A stretch of 64,000 nt of DNA from Lolium rigidum (GCF_022539505.1 NC_061510.1:262703687-262767686); one strand, 5' to 3'. Counted from the stretch's first letter, positions 1 to 11,231 are shown. A program made the numbers and translations. Notes: generated by a model not told the origin, from the sequence alone.

Positions 1-565
1 GAACTACTCACGGAGCATGATGGAGGCGGTGGCGTTGATGGAGATGGCTTCCGGGGGCACTTCCCCGTCCCGGTGGCGTGCCGGAACAGAGATTCTGTCC
101 CCCGAATTGGAGTTTCGCGATGGCGGCGGCGCCCCTGGAGTCTTTCTGGAGTTTCGTCAATTCGTATCGCGTTTTTAGGTCGAAAGGGGTCTTATAGGAA
201 AAGAGGCGACGTAGGAGGGTGCCTGGGCCCCCCTCACCATAGGCTGGCGCGGCCAGGCCTGGGGCCGCGCCGCCTTATGGTGTGGTGGCCCCCTGGCCCG
301 CCTCCGACTCTCCTTCGGTGTTCTGGGGTCTTCCCGGAAAAATAAGATTCTGGGTCTTTGTTTCGTCGAATTCCGAGAATATTGCCCAAACAGCCTTTCT
401 GGAACCAAAAACAGCAGAAAACAGGAACTGGCACTTCGGCATCTTGTTAATAGGTTAGTTCCGGAAAACGCATACAAACATTATAAAGTGCGAGCAAAAC
501 ATGTAGGTATTGTCATAAAACAAACATGGAACATCAGAAATTATAGATACATTGGAGACGTATCA
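1..565 (-). repeat. Partial LTR in reverse orientation, H-type family
   Basis: The reverse complement starts at 565 with TGATACGTCTCCAATGTATC and follows the LTR of element H through its TATA-box region to the downstream GC-rich part, where the window ends. It is the 5' end of an LTR of a minus-strand element whose body lies left of the window. The five bases outside it (GTGGG, 566-570) would be its target-site duplication, but the other side cannot be seen. Short ORFs in it are LTR shadows. Confidence 0.9.
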
Positions 566-819
566 GTGGGCAGCCTTGCGGTAGCTCCTCTTCTCGTGCA
601 AGTCGTCCACGAGGTCACAAGGCAACCAAAGCCGACATGAAGCGTGATGCTTCGGCCATGCAATTGTTCGGCACTTTGAAGAAGATGCATGCTGACCGAG
701 AGGTGTCCACGGACAAGAGGGATGAGAGGAGGCGCCGGGAGAAAGAAGAGGACAGGAAGAACTACTTCGATGTCCAAAAGAGGAAGTTTGAGATTGAAGA
801 GGTGAAGGCCAAGAAAAAG
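566..819 (+). pseudogene. NAM-associated C-terminal-domain gene, 5' part (split by the insertion tower)
   Basis: A plus-strand frame runs from the reversed LTR to the start of element E's LTR. It encodes GHKATKADMKRDASAM followed by a strongly charged helical stretch (RRRREKEEDRKNYF, then KRKFEIEEVKAK). This pattern of a GHK/KRDAS motif, then a coiled-coil-like charged helix, matches the NAM-associated C-terminal domain found in many grass genes and in PIF/Harbinger-linked Myb/NAM-like proteins. The frame is cut exactly at the LTR start (TGTTGTGGG at 820). The missing C-terminal part is recognisable at 59134-59295, about 58 kb away. The true 5' end was lost to, or lies beyond, the reversed LTR. 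Domain assignment is from pattern memory, not a search. Confidence 0.6.
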
Positions 820-1010
820 TGTTGTGGGTATAATTTATGGGTATATCAACGGCATGGCCTAGATCCGGCAAGCCCGGGTGGCCCACAGATGGTGGTGTGG
901 CATGTGGCCCATCGGGCGGCCCAGTTGCTGTAGATCACGATGGATGAAGTCCAGCCCAGGAGCAAGGAGCCGGATCTCAACCGACCTACGAAGGAGGCCG
1001 GATCCGTGAA
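820..1010 (+). repeat. Element E 5' LTR, first part
   Basis: It starts TGTTGTGGGTATAATTTATG and follows the first ~190 bp of D's LTR (44785...). It is interrupted by element A after GTGAA (1006-1010); the same five bases recur at 17527-17531 and the LTR then continues. Confidence 0.85.
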
Positions 1011-2055
1011 TGATGCGGGGTGGCCTTTGGACACCTACGCATCAAGACCAACAAGTGCAGCCCCGACTATCATCGACGCTACACCATGGCCAAGGAGTCC
1101 CCCAAGTGGACCAACAACACAAACCCCCGCCATATATGTCAAGGTGAACTCCTTCCTCTCGACACTCGACCTCGTCAATACCTTGGATGGAATGCTACCT
1201 CATGTCGGTGTGTTACATGTCATTAGGTACAAGAGTCATCGAGGAACCGGAGAGAAGGAACTCCCATGGTGCAACGAAGAGAGAAGAAGAAGAAGGAAAG
1301 AAGAGAAGAAGGAAGAGGAAGAAGAGGCGGGAGGAAGAGGCCCAGCCGGTCCAGAGGCCGGTCAACTGGGCCCCAGGCCGGCCAGGCCGGTCCCAGGGCC
1401 GGTCATACCGGGCCCCAGACCGGATCCACCCCGGCGACAACCGGGCGTCGTACCGACGCCAACCCGAGGAACTTTTGCGAACTTCCAATTTGGCGGCCGG
1501 TTGACCGGCCCTAGCACCAGGCCGTCCGGTCCCAGGCCCGGTTGGAACCCGGTTGACCGGATTTCACGGGACAGACTCGACCGGAAACGGCCCGAGTCGA
1601 TCAACCGCGTACCTTTTCGACCCAAGTCGCCTTGTACCTCTATATAAGCACCTAGGTCATCCCCTTTACCCCTTAGACAAGATTTAGGCTTAGACATGGA
1701 TTTGAGCTTTGTCTCCCTAGGGTTTCATCCCCTTTGTATCAAGGCTACCCTTGTTGGATGATTGGATTTGGTGTGTGAGATTCTAGTGCTACCCACTCTC
1801 TCTCCCACTCCTAGATTCATCTCCCTCACCAATCTCTCCGCTCGGAATTCTACCGCGCGTCTCTTCCGGGTTGATTCTATTGGCGTGGTCCATCGAGCCA
1901 CGGGGGTAAGTATCGATTGTATCGGGTTGGTGTGCGTGCGTGAGTTCCTCGTGTTCTTCGTGTTCATCTTGTTCTTCGCGCTCTCCCTCTCTTCCCTCTT
2001 TGGATTTCGGGTCAACCGCGAGATCGGGCCACACACGGGGTCTTAGACCTCATCA
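1011..2055 (+). repeat. Element A 5' LTR
   Basis: A TG...CA LTR of 1045 bp. It contains a GA-rich purine tract (about 1270-1345), a dense cluster of CCGG and CCGGTTGACCGG palindromes (about 1340-1570), a TATATAAG box at 1641 and a pyrimidine-rich 3' part. The right end is fixed by the PBS that follows directly. Confidence 0.92.
1641..1648 (+). promoter_or_regulatory. TATA box of element A LTR
   Basis: TATATAAG lies about 415 bp before the LTR end, just upstream of the CACCTAGG segment. It is the likely core promoter for the A transcript. The same box recurs in the 3' LTR at about 17110. Confidence 0.6.
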
Positions 2056-2057
2056 TA

Positions 2058-2070
2058 TGGTATCAGCAGC
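2058..2070 (+). other. Element A primer-binding site
   Basis: TGGTATCAGCAGC sits two bases after the LTR end. Its first nine bases match the complement of the initiator tRNA-Met 3' end (TGGTATCAG); the remainder deviates from the usual TGGTATCAGAGC. Confidence 0.65.
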
Positions 2071-3569
2071 CTTTGGTTTCCGCGGATTTGACCCTCCACC
2101 CACCCAATTTCGTCTCTAAAAATTTTCCAAAAAATTCCCCAAAAATAGCCCTAATTTGCCTTTGGACGGATCTGCGATTTTGTTGAGTTTTGAGTGGTTT
2201 TGGTCCATGGATTCGGTGTTGTTGTGCTTGATCTACTATTTCCCCAACTTTTAGCCTCCAATTCCATCGTTTCCCTTCGATTTGGTCGATTTGGCTTGGT
2301 TTTGCTCAAGAACAGGAGAGAGAAAACGAGCTGTCCGGTTGAGCACCGGTTGACCGGGCCACAGACCGGCCGGGCCAGCCCAGAACCCGGTCGACCGGCC
2401 GTGTGACCGGCCCAGCCGGCCCCAGACCCGGCCAGACCGGCCCCTGGACCGGGCGTCACCACTCCCACCACCACCGCCGACCACCACCACTCCTCTCCTC
2501 CGCCGGCAAGCTCCGTCACCCCGCAGACAACCGGTACACACCAACGCGGCCCCATAACCACCGCCGCAACCGCAAGAGCATCGACACCACCCACCACCGG
2601 CTTACCACCGCCACCACCGCCAAGCTACTTTGACCCTTGTCTTCCGCTAACTTGTGTTTGCTTGTTCCGGTTTGAGTGCCTTGTTTGTGAAACTAACCCG
2701 CAGCTCCGAAGCAAGCGACGACATCCTCGGCACCCCGAACTTGCAACCGTACTCTTGACACCACCGCCATCATCGCAAGTTGTGTGTTCCGACACCGCTT
2801 AACATTTTCATCTAGGTATAACTTGCATTCCCCTTGTAACCCCTCTTCTTTTGCGATCTATCCTATCGAGCATTGCTTATTGAGTGTTGCGAGACATTGC
2901 ACGTGGCCCCGATTGTGAGGTGTGTGTGTAGTGTGGAGTCAAGCTTCTAAGCAAAACTCGTGTGGCAAAATAGCAAAAGCGAGCTAACGCTAACATAGGG
3001 CGAGAAAAAGCCGCCAAAACACAAAAAGAGCAAAAGAGTGCAAGTGCCACCATACATATACAAAAGAGTGTCAAGTGCCACCAAATACAAAAGAGAAAAA
3101 GCTTTTAAGCAAAAGAGAGAAAAGAGAAGAGAGGCCGCGTGTGAATCTTGTTGTCTCTTCGTTTGCAACCAAAGCTTTGCCTCTCCTTGTGTTACTGTGA
3201 CACCGAGCACCCTTGCTTTCGGGCTTCTTACACTTTTCCGCTCATTCCTTGGTCGCACTAACCCCGTTCATCTCGTGTGTGTCTTCCACATCTTTTTCGT
3301 GTTTATAGTGATCATCGCTTTGACATTTGAATTTTTGGATTTCACCCGCTCTTGACAATACACTTGATTTCGGATTTCGTCTTTTGGATTTCCACCACAC
3401 TCACATAACACCATATTTTCTAGCTTTTGCGTGTGCTTTTGTGTGAGTGCCCGATACAATTGTTCTAACTCTCGGTTTGTTGGATCACCCCAATCTTGTC
3501 ATACCACGGTAAGGTTGCGAGGTAGTGTTCTTCCACTAACATACACCATATAGATACCATCGTGCTAAC
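2071..3569 (+). other. Element A leader, no recognisable gene
   Basis: About 1.5 kb between the PBS and the gag start. It holds a second cluster of CCGG-rich palindromes (about 2330-2455) resembling the one in the LTR, a C- and CCACC-rich stretch (2455-2630), and AT-richer sequence beyond. ORFs here are short and low-complexity. It probably carries the packaging and dimer signals. Confidence 0.5.
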
Positions 3570-6500
3570 ATGGATAGCGAAGATGAAGATACGGAGGAGT
3601 ACACGGAGAACTTCGAGGAGGATTCCTCTTCAAGCACTCGCGGATGTGGAGGAACATGTGGAGCTCTACTCCGACTATGGCTCCGAAAGCATCACCGACA
3701 TCTCCGACATCGAGGAGCTCGACAACGACCATGGCTCCCCAAGCATCATCGACATGGACGACATGGTGGAGCACCACCTTGAGGACGACTTCGACGAGCT
3801 CTACATCAACAATGGCTCATCAAGCATGGACGACATGGTGGAGCAACGCCACGCCTACGACATCGACACCATGGCGGAGCCTCACCTAGTCACCTACTTG
3901 GCCAATGGAGCTACATATGAGGATAGAGGACCTCCACGATGGCACCATCATATGGATCATCAAGAGCGTCCCCATCATGAGCATCATCGACACACTTCTC
4001 CGAGCTCCACAAGGCACCACCATGAGAGTGCTTATGCACAAGATCATCGACTTCAAGTACATCATGTGGAGCATCAAGAGCGTCCCCAACATGATCGTCA
4101 TCGACACTCTTCTCCAAGCTCCACAAGGCGCCACAAGCACTATGCCAAGCCGCATGAGCCATCATCTAGGCATGTCGAGGATCGTCATCGACACACACCT
4201 TCACATGATCGTCGTCGCCATCCACCATCTCATGGATCCCATCGACACATGTCACCGCGTGATCTTCACCGACACAAGTCACCCCATGAGCGCCATCGAC
4301 CAACATCTTCCACGGATCTTCGACGACGAGAGCCTCGACATGAAGACGACAAGCACCATCTCTCGGTGTCCACCACTCCAAGGATGGCAAGTGCACATCG
4401 CGCATACCTTCCTCATATGGCCACTTCCACCTCTTGCGCCACCACCACAATGGCCCCTACCTCGTCACATGCCTATGGACTCCGATGCTACAAGTGAAAG
4501 CAACAAGGCCACCCTCCACGGGAATGTCCCAATCTCCTATGTGAGGTGTGCAAGGCCAAGGGTCACGTGGCATGGCAGTGCACAACGCCAAGCGCCAAGA
4601 CGCTCTACTTCGGCAAGCTACAAGCCCAAGCCACCAAGAAGCCTTTTGCGCCCACACTTCAAGATGAAGATCAACAAGGTCAACTCAAGGATGATGTGGA
4701 TCCGAGCCTAGCTCTCCACGACACTATGGTGACCACGATGGAGGACGACTTGGGAGGCGATGGAGTTGAGCATGGTGAGCATGGGATTCTCCCTTCACCT
4801 ATGGAGGCGCATGGAGTTGAGATGGTTGAGCATGGGAATTTCCCTACAACCAAAGAGGCGCATGGAGATGAGAAAGTCGAGCCTACTCCTATATGCTTCA
4901 TTGATGAGTTGGTACCAACCCCATGTGAGCGTGAGAGCCACTTAGCCCACTTGAGTGAGAGTGATAGTGAGTTGAGTGACTTCCACCCCATATGTGAGTT
5001 TGAGTACTTCCGTTTGAAGGACATGAGTGATACACCAAGCGAGTTGAGAGAGGTAGATGATACGTTCTTGGAGGACATCGCATTTGCTAACACATTAACC
5101 TCTCCCTCTATGGTGTCTTCTTATGTTGCACTAGGTTCCACGGAGGACGAGTTCCCGATCATGGAGACGATGTACATGGTGCATGAAGATGATGATATCT
5201 CACCATGCTTGCTCCAAGACGGACATGTCGACCACATGGATCCTCCTACTTCCACAACACCTACCTCAAATGAGTCGGCATACAAAGGTAACAACATAGG
5301 TGTTGATGATGCCATGATCCCACTAGTGGACATGATGACTTATGAGTGCATGCATGATCTTGATGATACATTTGCTACGTCACATGCTACTTTCATTTTC
5401 CCATGCGATACTTTGCTTGATAACATTGTGGATCATGTGGAATTGATTGAGTGTGATACAATGACCATGCCATGCTATGAGAGTTTCAATTTTTCTACCA
5501 TTGCTTGCAATATGTCGACCACTTGTTCTTTCCCATGTATTGCTTGCAATGATAATGACAAGGATGACATTAGCTTCCGCATGCTTTGCCCAAAATGCTT
5601 ACACCATTCCATGATCCTTGCATCCAAGATTGTGAACAATTGCTCTTTCTTATGCTTGGTATGCAAGAATGCTTATTTCATTGTCCACGAGATGGCCCCC
5701 ATAGCCTTCTCACTTTTTGATGATCATGAGTTACCACATGCCATGAATGCACCTTCTTGCCATTTGCACTATCGCCATGCATTCCATACTATGTTGATTG
5801 ACACTAATGGTGATGTGCACAAGACATGGAACATCATGATGGATGATGTGTTCCTCTACCATGCACACACGCTTTTTGTTTTCTCTTTTGTGTGTATAGG
5901 TACCCGAATGACTACTTCCACCACTACGGAGCATGAGCTCACGAAACGCGCAATTGAGAGCTACCCCAACAAGGACATAACCCGCGGGAATCACACCAAA
6001 GGGTATGTTCCCACAAGCCTTCGCCCTCGTGTGTTTCCGAATTGCCTTGTCGAGTTTCCGGTTTGGTCCAACTCCTCGTCACCTCTTTTGCCTCTTATGC
6101 AACATATCTTGACACATCTTGTTGGCACAATGGTTGTTGTATGTCTTGATGCTATCATCATACACTCCAAGATTCTCAAGGACCATGTCATACATGTGAG
6201 AGACACCTTATGCATCTTGTGCCACATGTCACACAAAAAGTTGCTCTTCTTTCGATTTCTCATTTCATCTTTGGCAATTGCAACGGATTCTTTCACACTT
6301 GAGGACACTCATACTCGGCTCAAGCCAACCATACTCTCCCAAGTTCGAAGTCTCCATCGCTTTGCCATTGCACATAACAATTTTGCCCCAAATTTTACCG
6401 CCGACACTTGCCTTTTGTTTGTTCCACTTGTTTGGGACAATGCTACACCACACATTTTTGACACCTTACAAATCTTACATGCACAAATTTTTGCCCTACC

Positions 6501-6864
6501 ACATTTTGGATACATCGACATTCTTTTGGTTCCCATTTTTGCCAAATGCCTCTTGGAGAAACGACTTGATGCTTCGTGTTTTATTGAGAGCCTTTTGTTC
6601 GCCGATCACAAATTTGGCATGCACAAGCTTTCCATTCGCAAGTTGTTTTTCCCCAAGTTCTTCTTCGATCGCGACTTTATCCCTCCACCACCACATGGGA
6701 GAACCGTCAAGGACTACAACAAGGACGCCCATACCACGACGAGCATCCATAAGGATACAAGGGCAACTATACAAGTCCTTCAACAAGCTACAAGGCTCAA
6801 CATCTACATCATCGTTGTGGAGGAACAAGAGTCGAGGACGACTCTTCCCCAAGGGGGGAGATGA
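3570..6864 (+). pseudogene. Element A gag-like polyprotein with decayed reverse transcriptase
   Basis: The likely start is ATG 3570 (MDSEDEDTEEYTENFEEDSS). A one-base shift near 3640 moves reading into the frame that stays open to 6864 apart from one TGA at 4495-4497. The order is: an acidic N-terminus; a His/Arg/Ser-rich repeat region (about 3940-4330); two CCHC zinc knuckles, the second intact (CEVCKAKGHVAWQC), the first with its second Cys codon replaced by the TGA; a long acidic Met/Asp/His-rich region; and near 6120-6480 a remnant of a Ty3-type reverse transcriptase. There the YxDD box reads CLDA (6142-6153), and a later segment resembles the usual ALPDF region. The stop TGA at 6862-6864 is formed by the first bases of the 3' LTR. 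A catalytic function is excluded by the missing Asp; binding of the element RNA is possible. Confidence 0.65.
6851..6861 (+). other. Element A polypurine tract
   Basis: AAGGGGGGAGA directly precedes the 3' LTR and would prime plus-strand DNA synthesis. It is read through as the last codons of the long ORF. Confidence 0.85.
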
Positions 6865-7426
6865 TGCGGGGTGGCCTTTGGACACCTACGCCTCAAGACC
6901 AACAAGTGCAGCCCCGACTATCATCGACGCTACACCATGGCCAAGGAGTCCCCCAAGTGGACCAACAACACAAACCCCCGCCATATATGTCAAGGTGAAC
7001 TCCTTCCTCTCGACACTCGACCTCGTCAATACCTTGGATGGAATGCTACCTCATGCCGGTGTGTTACATGTCATTAGGTACAAGAGTCATCGAGGAACCG
7101 GAGAGAAGGAACTCCCATGGTGCAAGGAAGAGAGAAGAAGAAGAAGGAAAGAAGAGAAGAAGGAAGAGGAAGAAGAGGCGGGAGGAAGAGGCCCAGCCGG
7201 TCCAGAGGCCGGTCAACCGGGCCCCAGGCCGGCCAGGCCGGTCCCAGGGCTGGTCAGACCGGGCCCCAGACCGGATCCACCCCGGCGACAACCGGGCGTC
7301 GTACCGACGCCAACCCGAGGAACTTTTGCGAACTTCCCGGTTGGCGGCCGGTTGACCGGCCCTGGCACCAGGCCGTCCGGTCCCAGGCCCGGTTGGAACC
7401 CGGTTGACCGGATTTCACGGGACAGA
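6862..7426 (+). repeat. Element A 3' LTR, first part
   Basis: It matches 1011-1575 of the 5' LTR and is cut by element B after ACAGA (7422-7426). It continues at 17045. Confidence 0.92.
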
Positions 7427-7968
7427 TGATGTGGGCACTACCCTTCGGGTAACCCACATTACCCTATCATGTATTGATTAATTGGAGGCCCATGAAGACA
7501 CATAAAGGCGAGATGGGCCACTAGGACGGCGCACCAGAAGGTTCCTTGACGGGCAAGACAAGGAAGCGATCGAACAAGGAAAGATCGGATCTAAAATTAC
7601 TGTAAACTTAGTCGTACTCGGTGAGACCTCTTGAGACCTAGCCTTCTATATAAAGGCCAGGAGAGGGGCTGCCGAGAGACACGATCAATCTTAGCAATCT
7701 TAGCCAGCAAAAGCTTAGAGCTAGGTCACCTTAGCAATAGCCATCTCGACGAGATCTCAGCCGAACTATTCGGCACCCCATTGTAATCCATTATCATCAT
7801 AATCAAGAACAGACAGGCAGGACGTAAGGGTTTTACCTCATCGAGGGCCCCGAACCTGGGTAAATCGCTCTCCCCGCTTGTCTGTGAACCGATGTCTCGT
7901 GTCAGCTTGCAGGATTCCATCAACCCTAAGCCCCTATCGGAGGGCATTGGCGAGGAGTACCCTCGACA
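7427..7968 (+). repeat. Element B 5' LTR
   Basis: A TG...CA LTR of 542 bp. The TATA box TATATAAA is at 7647-7654. The ATG of the first short ORF (7892) lies inside the LTR. Confidence 0.95.
7647..7654 (+). promoter_or_regulatory. TATA box of element B LTR
   Basis: TATATAAA lies within CTTCTATATAAAGGCC, about 310 bp before the LTR end. An identical copy is at 16718-16725 in the 3' LTR. Confidence 0.65.
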
Positions 7969-8353
7969 ATTGGCGCCGTCTCGTGGAAACCCGTCGGCAC
8001 AAGATCGGACATCGGCTGAACCCGTCATGTCATCGGCAGCTTCGTCAACACCATCATCGCCTCGTCTGGGAAGCCCGATTCGTTTCGGCTCCTACGAATT
8101 CACCCCACATAGCGATTCATCTCGCTCGAGTTTCTCCGGTCTACAAGGCAACATGGAGATAGCTTTCGGGAGCGTCCACTACAACGTCAACTCAGAAGGA
8201 ATTCTTCGACTGCTAGAATCTCCCATCTCCAGATTGACGAGTCCGAGCGCGTCGTCATCACTCGACCTTTCGGCTGGCCTGACAAGCCCGTCAAGTCCGT
8301 CCGCGCCTTCGACTCCCCGGTCGACGTCCTCTATGTCGGTCGGATCTCGATGA
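7892..8353 (+). CDS. Element B gag N-terminal segment (starts inside the LTR)
   Basis: ATG 7892 opens a frame of about 153 codons that crosses the LTR end and PBS. The protein is Ser/Pro-rich and likely disordered, with a short motif GSYEFTPHSD and then MEIAFGSVHYNVNSEG, which I recall from the gag N-termini of related wheat elements. The following gag frame (from 8505) is in another phase with no ATG of its own, so the two were probably one gag reading frame now separated by small indels between about 8340 and 8505. It could also be a separate upstream ORF. Confidence 0.5.
   Translation: MSRVSLQDSINPKPLSEGIGEEYPRQLAPSRGNPSAQDRTSAEPVMSSAASSTPSSPRLGSPIRFGSYEFTPHSDSSRSSFSGLQGNMEIAFGSVHYNVNSEGILRLLESPISRLTSPSASSSLDLSAGLTSPSSPSAPSTPRSTSSMSVGSR
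7971..7988 (+). other. Element B primer-binding site
   Basis: TGGCGCCGTCTCGTGGAA begins two bases after the LTR. TGGCGCCGT is the usual start of the primer site in grass gypsy elements of this group. Confidence 0.7.
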
Positions 8354-8504
8354 TCCCGCGACCTCGGAGCTAACCTCGTATTACTGCATGAACTGCGACA
8401 CCAGGCACGGACTGGGGTCAAGCGACACGCCGTTCATCTGCAATGCCTAGTATTCATCGGGAGAGGATAGCATCGGCAGCATCACCCAAGGAGACACCCG
8501 AAGA

Positions 8505-9944
8505 GTGGCGCCCCTCCAAGTTTATGTCGCCAACAGGGGAGACGAAGACCGCACCCCCCGTTCCAGCAGACGAGCTAGTTTTGAAAACAGCGCCAGCAAC
8601 AACAACAGCGACCACACCATTACAGAGGAGGAGTGGGCAGCAGCCAAGGCAGCCGTGCTTAACGATACACCGCTTCCAGCAGGAACCACGGTTGGCACTC
8701 TCAACGCTTACCGCTCCATATTGGAGAAAAATCGTGAGCGCCTATCTAAGGAGCAAGCCACCCTCGAGAAACGCCTATCTGCAGCGGACCGATCCAGCGA
8801 GCGACGCAGAGGCTCGCAGGGAAGTGCCTCCCGAAGTACCCACGGAGGAGGCAAACATCGATCAAGAATGTCCAGGCTTTCGGAAGATGATGCAAGGGAG
8901 ATAACGTCAAACCTGACCAAGTCCTTTATGACTACGGACACCGCGGGCATGCCACGGCCAAAAACCGTTGCGGGAGCAATAGCCAACCTTGCAGCATACC
9001 TCATTAACCAGCGTCCCGAAGGATCCATGGCACAGGCTCACCGTGGTGCCTTAGAAAGTCTCGCGATATTAGGAGATAATCTAGTTCCACGGAAGGAGAA
9101 GACCACCTTGCAGACCAGCGGCCCAAAGCACCGCGCAAGAGATGCTCGAGATGAAATTACTCAGAGTATAATCGACAAAGTAAGGCGACGACGCGCCGCC
9201 AGAGAAGAATTCGATAGCGCTTCTTCGGATGAGACCCAGGAGAACGACGGCGAGCTTAGGGGAGCCGATTGTTTAAGCTACAAAATTCGGGAGGCGATGC
9301 CACCCAAGAAGTTCAAACCCATCCCTACCGACGCCGCCAAGTACGATGGGCAGCAGGAGCCGAGATCCTGGATAGAGGACTATCTACAGACAGTAATTCT
9401 GCAAAAAGGAAACCAGATAGCAGCAATGCAGTGCTTACAGCTTTACCTAAAGGACTCAGCGCGAGCCTGGCTTAGAGGTCTGCCAAAGGGTTCCATTAAG
9501 TCATGGGAAGACCTAGTAGAAGCCTTCGTCGCCAACTTCCAAGCAACCTACAAAAGACCCGTCGGGATCGAGGAATTATGGCATTGTCAGCAAAAGCAGA
9601 AGGAGTCGATGCGTGCATACATCGGGAGATTCAAACTCCTGAACGCTGCGGAAGACGTATCTGTCGACAGAGCGATCGACGCCTTCAGTGATGGCATCCG
9701 ACGTGAAAGCTATATAGAAGAACTTGGGCGCAAGAAGCCGAAAACCATAACCAAATTAATGGAAATCGCCAACAGCTGGGCAGATGGCGAAGACAACGTT
9801 CGAAAGCCACGACAGCGCAGTGACGACGAAGAGGACGACCAGCCGAAGCACGATTCGGGTGGTCGAAGGGATCGCAACAAGAGAAGGAAGAACCGCAGCT
9901 ACGATGACAATAACTTGGTGGCCGCAGGTTATTCTGATCGGTAG
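8505..9944 (+). pseudogene. Element B gag (retrotransposon gag domain)
   Basis: The frame of about 480 codons starts without an ATG (first codon GTG) and so continues an upstream part. An N-terminal charged region is followed by the conserved capsid-like gag domain at about 9300-9800, with SWIEDYLQTVILQKGN, then LYLKDSARAWLRGLP, FVANFQATYKRP and a C-terminal basic, Arg/Asp-rich tail. It packages element RNA into particles. It ends in TAG at 9942; the same frame goes on after it into the protease, with another TAG at about 10032. The polyprotein is thus interrupted by two nonsense codons rather than by a designed gag/pol boundary. Confidence 0.8.
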
Positions 9945-11231
9945 GATGATCGGTACGACGACAGGCGAGACGATCGGCAGGACGGTAATCGGAACAACTC
10001 TGGGAACCGTGGCAACTATAAACCACGACAATAGAGAACTCCCGAACTACCCTACGCTGAGCAGATCAACGCCCCCTGCTACCTGCATTCATATACCGAT
10101 TCCAAGGATGGTAAAATAAAGTCTAGCCACCTGCTCAGGGACTGTCGGCAGTTCATCGACATGCATAAACTCATCCAGCAGGCAGGCCAGCAACAGCTAC
10201 CACCGCCACCACCACCACCCCCACCGCAACATCAGGTCCAGCAATCTCAACCTCACCAACCCAACGAGGCATTTCCACCGCCACGCGGGCAGATGAGTAT
10301 GATTCATAGGACAGGCGTCTCAAGGAGAGAAATGAAGAGGCTCACCCGAGAAATCAACTTGGCAGAAAGCGTTATGGCGAATATCCCTGAGTATGTCGAG
10401 TGGTCGTCTCAGAATATCACGTTCAGCCGAGCGGATCACCCGATGACTATACCAAAACCAGGACATGCCGCCCTAGTGGTCGAAGCACAGATAGGAGGGT
10501 TCAAGATGAGCAAAGTTTTCATGGACGGAGGAAGTGGACTCAACTTGATATTCCTTGACACAATTCAAAGTATGGGGATCACCATGAGAATGCTAGAAGA
10601 ATCAGACACCCGCTTTCATGGGATTCTCCCTACTTCACCAGCGTACTCTCTTGGCAAAGCATACCTGAACGTCGTCTTCGGCAAATCCGACAATTTCAGG
10701 AAGGAGAAGATCGAGTTCGAAGTTGTGAACTGGGAATCACAGTATCACGCCATACTCGGGAGACCAGCTTATGCCAAGTTCATGGCTGTGCCGCACTATG
10801 CATACCTCAAGCTGAAAATGCCTGGGAACAATGGAACGAACATCACAGTCCATGGAAGTTTCTCACGCTCGGACAATTGTGATCGTGATTTTCAAAGGAT
10901 TGCTGCAAAGTTTGGGCCACAGCGAGAAACTGTCGACCTTCCGCCCAAGCTGACGATACGAGAAATCAAGGAGGAAAAACATGACAGAGAAACCAAGAAG
11001 AAGCCAGCCAACACTGCTCTTGAAGCCTCAGCAGCAAAAGCTTCGGCAGCACAAGCTTCGACAGTTGCCGATGCAGAAGATATAGGAGGCAGCAAGGCAC
11101 TGACAATCGCTGCCCAAGCCCCTGGCGAAATCAACAACGCTGCAGCAACCACTAGCATGACGAAGAAATCAGAAGATGTTGTCGAAGATGAGAAGAACCC
11201 CTTCCCCAATAAAGCACTCCCTAGTCTTTAA
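9945..11231 (+). pseudogene. Element B gag tail and aspartic protease
   Basis: It is in the same frame as gag after the TAG. A gag C-terminus with a knuckle-like segment (CYLHSYTDSKDGK ... HLLRDC) precedes ATG 10161. A poly-Pro/Gln stretch follows (10196-10260), then the retroviral-type aspartic protease with its active-site loop MDGGSG (about 10520) and the flap-like ILGRPAYAKF (about 10755). After the protease come Ala/Lys-rich low-complexity residues and a stop at 11229-11231. In complete relatives (see D) reverse transcriptase would follow; here the frame simply ends. The protease from 10161 onward is open and its catalytic Asp is present. Confidence 0.8.

Noticed and set aside
940..1647. 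ORF of 235 codons, Arg/Pro/Gly-rich
   Set aside because: It runs across the E/A junction and the CCGG-rich LTR of A; the coding look comes from GC-rich repeats.
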